Shown here: positions 34,100 through 36,508 of the stretch, piece after piece
Layout: every line of letters starts with the position of its first letter
How positions within the stretch are numbered: position 1 is the stretch's first letter
Origin: Clostridia bacterium
Lineage (GTDB): Bacteria > Bacillota > Clostridia > Acetivibrionales > STF1-152
Assembly (NCBI GenBank): GCA_028280575.1
Contig: JANQLN010000126.1
Location: 1-36,508, forward strand
Direction: 5' to 3'
DNA length: 36,508 nt
Made by a program: the position numbers and the translations under genes
Notes under the pieces: generated by a model
What the model saw: the letters and a program-made list of their open reading frames with translations, nothing else
What the model was told of the DNA's origin: nothing
Database searches by the model: none

Positions 34100-35290
34100 T
34101 TATTCTTCATTCTCAGTATCTTTAACCAGGTACTTATCAACTATATCCTCGTTCAATTCAATACCCAGTCCGGGACGGTCAGGTACCTTTACAAATCCAT
34201 CCTTGTCAATAAATAAAGGTTCTTTTAAAATTTTCTCACGTAAATCGTTTGGATTGCGGTCAAACTCCAGCATTCCACCATTGGGTATTGCACAGAGGAA
34301 ATGTAGTGATGACATGAGAAGTACTGCGGAAGAGAAGCAGTGAGGCGCAAACTCCTTATGATAAGTATACGCCAGATTGGCTATTTTCCTGCATTCTGTT
34401 ATTCCTCCCGCCCACGATAAGTCTGGCTGTACTACATCTATACAGTGGTTTGTTATAAGTCTTGCAAAGTTAAATACAAGCTGTTCGGTTTCATAACCTG
34501 CAACCTTAAGGTCAAGTGCGGCAGCCAGCCGGGCACTTCCATCCATATTATCGGTACATACCGGCTCTTCTATCAAATATACTCCCAGCCTGTCAAAGTG
34601 CCGACCCATTACAATGGCGGTATGTAAGTCCCATGCGGTATTTGCATCAACCAATAATCTAATACCGGGTCCTATTTCCCTGCATACCGATTCAACCCTC
34701 TCCAGATCTTCCTCAACTGTGAAGTTATATTCAGAGTCAGGCATTACATCAATGGGATTAAGTGAGGTCAGATTTCTTCCCACCTTCATCTTAACTGCCG
34801 TAAACCCCTGTTCTAAATAGGACTTAATTTCCTCAGTTATCTCTTTAGTGCCTTTTCCCTGAGAGTAAAATCCTCCGCTTGCATATGCCCTGACTTTATC
34901 CGTATAGCCTCCCAGAAGCTTGTACACCGGAGTATTTAAAGCTTTGCCAATGATATCCCAAAGTGCAATATCAATACCACTTAAAGCACATATTACTATA
35001 CCACCCCTGGCGTGCTGAAAGGAATTATAATACACTTTCTTCCATATTCTTTCCACATTAAACGGATCCTCCCCTATAATTCTTGGAGCAATCTCCTTTT
35101 CTATCACTGTTTTAGTACTTTCAAGGGGACCACCAAAAGAAGCTGCCTCACCAACACCATATACATTATTGTTATCTGTATATACCTTTACCAGCAGCGC
35201 CTGTCTGTGAGATGCCTTAAAAATGGCATCATATATTGGCTTTTCATAGGGATAAATCAAAGGCAAACATTCTACCCGGGTAATTTTCAT
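34100..35290 (-). CDS. Enolase-superfamily sugar-acid dehydratase (mandelate racemase type)
   Basis: A 396-residue enzyme that abstracts the alpha proton of an aldonic acid and expels water to give a 2-keto-3-deoxy acid. N-terminal capping domain to about 125, then a TIM barrel. Visible active-site residues: Lys-x-Lys 167/169 in TAVKMKVGR, metal ligands Asp215 (LLVDAN), Glu241/242 (LIEEPV), Glu267 (AGYETEQ), the Asp290-His317 dyad (VQPDLSWAGG, FAPHCFSS) and Glu342 in GMLEFD. The His-Asp pair places it in the mandelate racemase group, with candidates galactonate, fuconate, rhamnonate or arabinonate. GGAGG precedes ATG 35290. First gene of the unit. Confidence 0.9.
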   Translation of the reverse strand: MKITRVECLPLIYPYEKPIYDAIFKASHRQALLVKVYTDNNNVYGVGEAASFGGPLESTKTVIEKEIAPRIIGEDPFNVERIWKKVYYNSFQHARGGIVICALSGIDIALWDIIGKALNTPVYKLLGGYTDKVRAYASGGFYSQGKGTKEITEEIKSYLEQGFTAVKMKVGRNLTSLNPIDVMPDSEYNFTVEEDLERVESVCREIGPGIRLLVDANTAWDLHTAIVMGRHFDRLGVYLIEEPVCTDNMDGSARLAAALDLKVAGYETEQLVFNFARLITNHCIDVVQPDLSWAGGITECRKIANLAYTYHKEFAPHCFSSAVLLMSSLHFLCAIPNGGMLEFDRNPNDLREKILKEPLFIDKDGFVKVPDRPGLGIELNEDIVDKYLVKDTENEE

Positions 35291-35343
35291 AATAAAATCC
35301 TCCTGTTGTTATTGTATATAATCTTTGTTTCTATATGGACAGT

Positions 35344-35424
35344 CTTTAATTTTAGCAATATGGCTTTTGAAATACACAATTTCCAAAGTAATATTACATA
35401 AATTATGACATTACACATATACAG
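35344..35424. repeat. 81-base interspersed repeat, copy B (dehydratase leader)
   Basis: The partner of 21370-21450 in the same strand orientation. It lies in the 165-base leader between the predicted promoter and the dehydratase start. See the other copy for the alignment blocks. On the minus strand it encodes TLEIVYFKSHIAKIKDCPYR without a start codon or ribosome binding site. Confidence 0.6.
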
Positions 35425-35461
35425 ATTTAACTAATAAACAATCCTTTTAAAATCAGCTCTT

Positions 35462-35490
35462 TTTATATGTTCCATCTTAAAGCCGGTAAA
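35462..35490 (-). promoter_or_regulatory. Predicted promoter of the dehydratase-transporter unit
   Basis: On the minus strand TTTACC (35485-35490) and TATAAA (35462-35467) lie 17 bases apart, about 170 bases before the dehydratase start. Two TGTATA-type operator boxes lie directly upstream. Confidence 0.5.
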
Positions 35491-35502
35491 TAAATAATAA
35501 TT

Positions 35503-35522
35503 TGTATATATTATTGTATACA
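35503..35522. promoter_or_regulatory. GntR-type operator boxes upstream of the dehydratase promoter
   Basis: TGTATACA (35515-35522, a perfect 8-base palindrome) and a degenerate TGTATATA (35503-35510) lie in tandem with a 12-base period. The same core lies in the promoter of the adjacent gntR-type gene. GTATAC is the known core of UxuR/ExuR-like FCD regulators. Confidence 0.55.
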
Positions 35523-35593
35523 TTTAATAACATATTTCTGCTTTATATACTTCATTTTATATGTGCTGGTTGTACTTAAAATTAATTTTACTA

Positions 35594-36283
35594 TTACCTT
35601 ATCAAAAAAGATTTCCCGAAGAAATTTTTGTTTGTATCTTCAAACATAGCTTTCAAGCCCTCTTTAACATTAGATAAATGTTTTTGCAGTACATTTTTTG
35701 CACCTTCACCATCATTGTTTTTTAAGCATTCCAAAATTTGCGTATGCTCTACTACACTATCCTCAGGTCTTTTATTTATGTTTACTGTTAAATACCTTAT
35801 TCTCTGCACCTTATCATTTAGTTGCTTCATAAGCGTTTTAAGGATTTTATTGCCACAGGCTTCAATAATATAGTTATGGAAATTAGAATCCTGTTCAAAA
35901 AATGAATCGTAGTTTTTATTCTCCAGTGCAACTTTCATTTTAGCAAGTATATTCTTTAAATGGTTCATCTGGGTTTTTGTTACAATCTCACTAACACGTC
36001 CAATAGCAAGACTTTCCAGGCACTCTCTAATATCATATATTTCAATAATTGTATCTAAAGTCAGCTCACATACCTTAAACTTTCTTCCCTCTGCCGATTC
36101 CACGAGCCCCTCATTTTTTAAGCGCACAAGTGCTTCTCTTACGGGTGTACGACTAATGCCCAATTTTCTGGACAACTGCTGCACCATAATTATTTCACCA
36201 GGACGTAAATGTAAATCGATAATCTGATGTTTAATTGTATCGTAAGCTTCTGTAGTAAGAGGAACTTTATTATTCTCTATCAT
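35594..36283 (-). CDS. GntR-family regulator with FCD sensor domain (FadR subfamily)
   Basis: A 229-residue repressor-type protein. The winged helix-turn-helix is at about 8-75, with QQLSRKLGISRTPVREALVRL (36-56) as the recognition region. The C-terminal FCD domain has the Asp-x2-Arg-x3-Glu pattern in IYDIRECLESLAI (about 80-92) and the metal-site residues FHNYIIEACGNKIL and VVEHTQIL. Such regulators sense sugar acids or their products. GAGGT lies 7 bases before ATG 36283. It lies immediately upstream of the dehydratase unit and carries TGTATACA boxes, so it likely controls itself and that unit. Confidence 0.93.
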   Translation of the reverse strand: MIENNKVPLTTEAYDTIKHQIIDLHLRPGEIIMVQQLSRKLGISRTPVREALVRLKNEGLVESAEGRKFKVCELTLDTIIEIYDIRECLESLAIGRVSEIVTKTQMNHLKNILAKMKVALENKNYDSFFEQDSNFHNYIIEACGNKILKTLMKQLNDKVQRIRYLTVNINKRPEDSVVEHTQILECLKNNDGEGAKNVLQKHLSNVKEGLKAMFEDTNKNFFGKSFLIR

Positions 36284-36315
36284 TTTTATACCTCATAAAA
36301 TATTTGAATTTAATT

Positions 36316-36352
36316 ATGTATACATTTTATAATACAATAATGTATTTGTCAA
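36316..36352 (-). promoter_or_regulatory. Promoter and operator of the GntR-type gene
   Basis: TTGACA (36347-36352, minus strand) and TAAAAT (36324-36329) are 17 bases apart. A perfect palindrome ATGTATACAT (36316-36325) overlaps the -10 and an AATACA-ttat-TGTATT inverted repeat lies in the spacer. A repressor bound here would block polymerase, so negative autoregulation is likely. Confidence 0.7.
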
Positions 36353-36371
36353 CAACAATTTGCAAAAAAGT

Positions 36372-36400
36372 TTTTATGATTAATTACATTAATCATAAAA
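36372..36400. terminator. Perfect AT-rich hairpin, possible second terminator of the rRNA operon
   Basis: TTTTATGATTAAT (36372-36384) and ATTAATCATAAAA (36388-36400) are perfect 13-base arms with a 3-base loop. It lies downstream of the 5S terminator on the same strand and is followed by CTTTTTT on the minus strand. It may be a backup terminator or insulator against the strong rRNA transcription. Confidence 0.5.
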
Positions 36401-36412
36401 TTTGATTATAAA

Positions 36413-36444
36413 GAACCCCCAATGCCAGAAAGCATTGGGGGTTC
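36413..36444 (-). terminator. Intrinsic terminator after 5S rRNA
   Basis: GAACCCCCAATGC (36413-36425) and GCATTGGGGGTTC (36432-36444) form a perfect 13-base GC-rich stem with a 6-base loop, 8 bases past the 5S 3' end, with TTTATAAT after it on the minus strand. Confidence 0.85.
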
Positions 36445-36451
36445 ATATAAA

Positions 36452-36508
36452 ACTGGCAGCGACCTACTTTCCCGGGACGTCCCCGTCCAAGTATCATCAG
36501 CACTGAGA
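36452..36508 (-). rRNA. 5S ribosomal RNA, 3' part (gene continues past window edge)
   Basis: On the minus strand the sequence ends GGGAAAGTAGGTCGCTGCCAG, the conserved 3' part of clostridial 5S rRNA, whose 3' terminal strand pairs with the 5' end. The preceding bases CAGTGCTGATGATACTTGGA match the helix III-IV region. Only about 57 of about 117 bases are in the window. The rest of the rRNA operon would lie to the right. Confidence 0.9.

Overview
The window comes from a low-GC, anaerobic-type Firmicute, most likely a member of the Clostridia. I infer this from AT-rich intergenic DNA, strong AGGAGG ribosome binding sites, sigma-A promoters with 17-base spacers, the Firmicute order of the ribosomal cluster, and Clostridia-typical details such as a KOW gene between map and infA, zinc-type S4, S14 and L36, and an L17 with a long insertion. 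Lpl-type and Rbs-type sugar transporters fit a plant-polysaccharide or sugar-acid user. Species cannot be fixed from this sequence alone.

Layout. (1) Bases 1-4980 are accessory carbohydrate genes: a truncated LplB-type permease and its lipoprotein binding protein (minus strand), a decayed FtsA-like gene fragment (plus), a URO-D-superfamily protein (minus) and a divergent AraC-type regulator (plus). The araC/URO-D intergenic carries three TTTGCATAT copies, two of them as a 21-base direct repeat, a classic AraC arrangement. (2) Bases 4986-5162 are filled entirely by a MITE-like inverted-repeat element. (3) Bases 5165-27676, all minus strand, hold the complete S10-spc-alpha ribosomal supercluster read from rpsJ to rplQ, followed by the ECF transporter core (ecfA1, ecfA2, ecfT), a ROK sugar kinase, truA, rplM and rpsI. 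Strong sigma-A promoters with long leaders lie before rpsJ, rpsM and rplM. (4) Bases 28088-36283, minus strand, form a sugar-acid island: GntR/FCD regulator, enolase-superfamily dehydratase, Rbs-type binding protein, two-domain ATPase, permease, SMP-30 lactonase and SDR dehydrogenase. Together these could take up a sugar, oxidise it to a lactone, hydrolyse it to an aldonate and dehydrate that to a 2-keto-3-deoxy acid. No aldolase or kinase for the product is in the window. (5) The right edge holds the 3' end of a 5S rRNA gene with its terminator, so the island sits between an rRNA operon and the S10 operon.

The least expected structure is intergenic. There are two related MITE-like repeats (4986-5162 and about 32604-32832) and a separate, diverged 81-base interspersed repeat with one copy inside the spc operon (21370-21450) and one in the leader of the dehydratase operon (35344-35424). 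Other points of interest are an FtsA-like relic at a probable recombination junction, an N-terminally extended L22, and a ROK kinase inserted into the otherwise conserved ecfT-truA junction.
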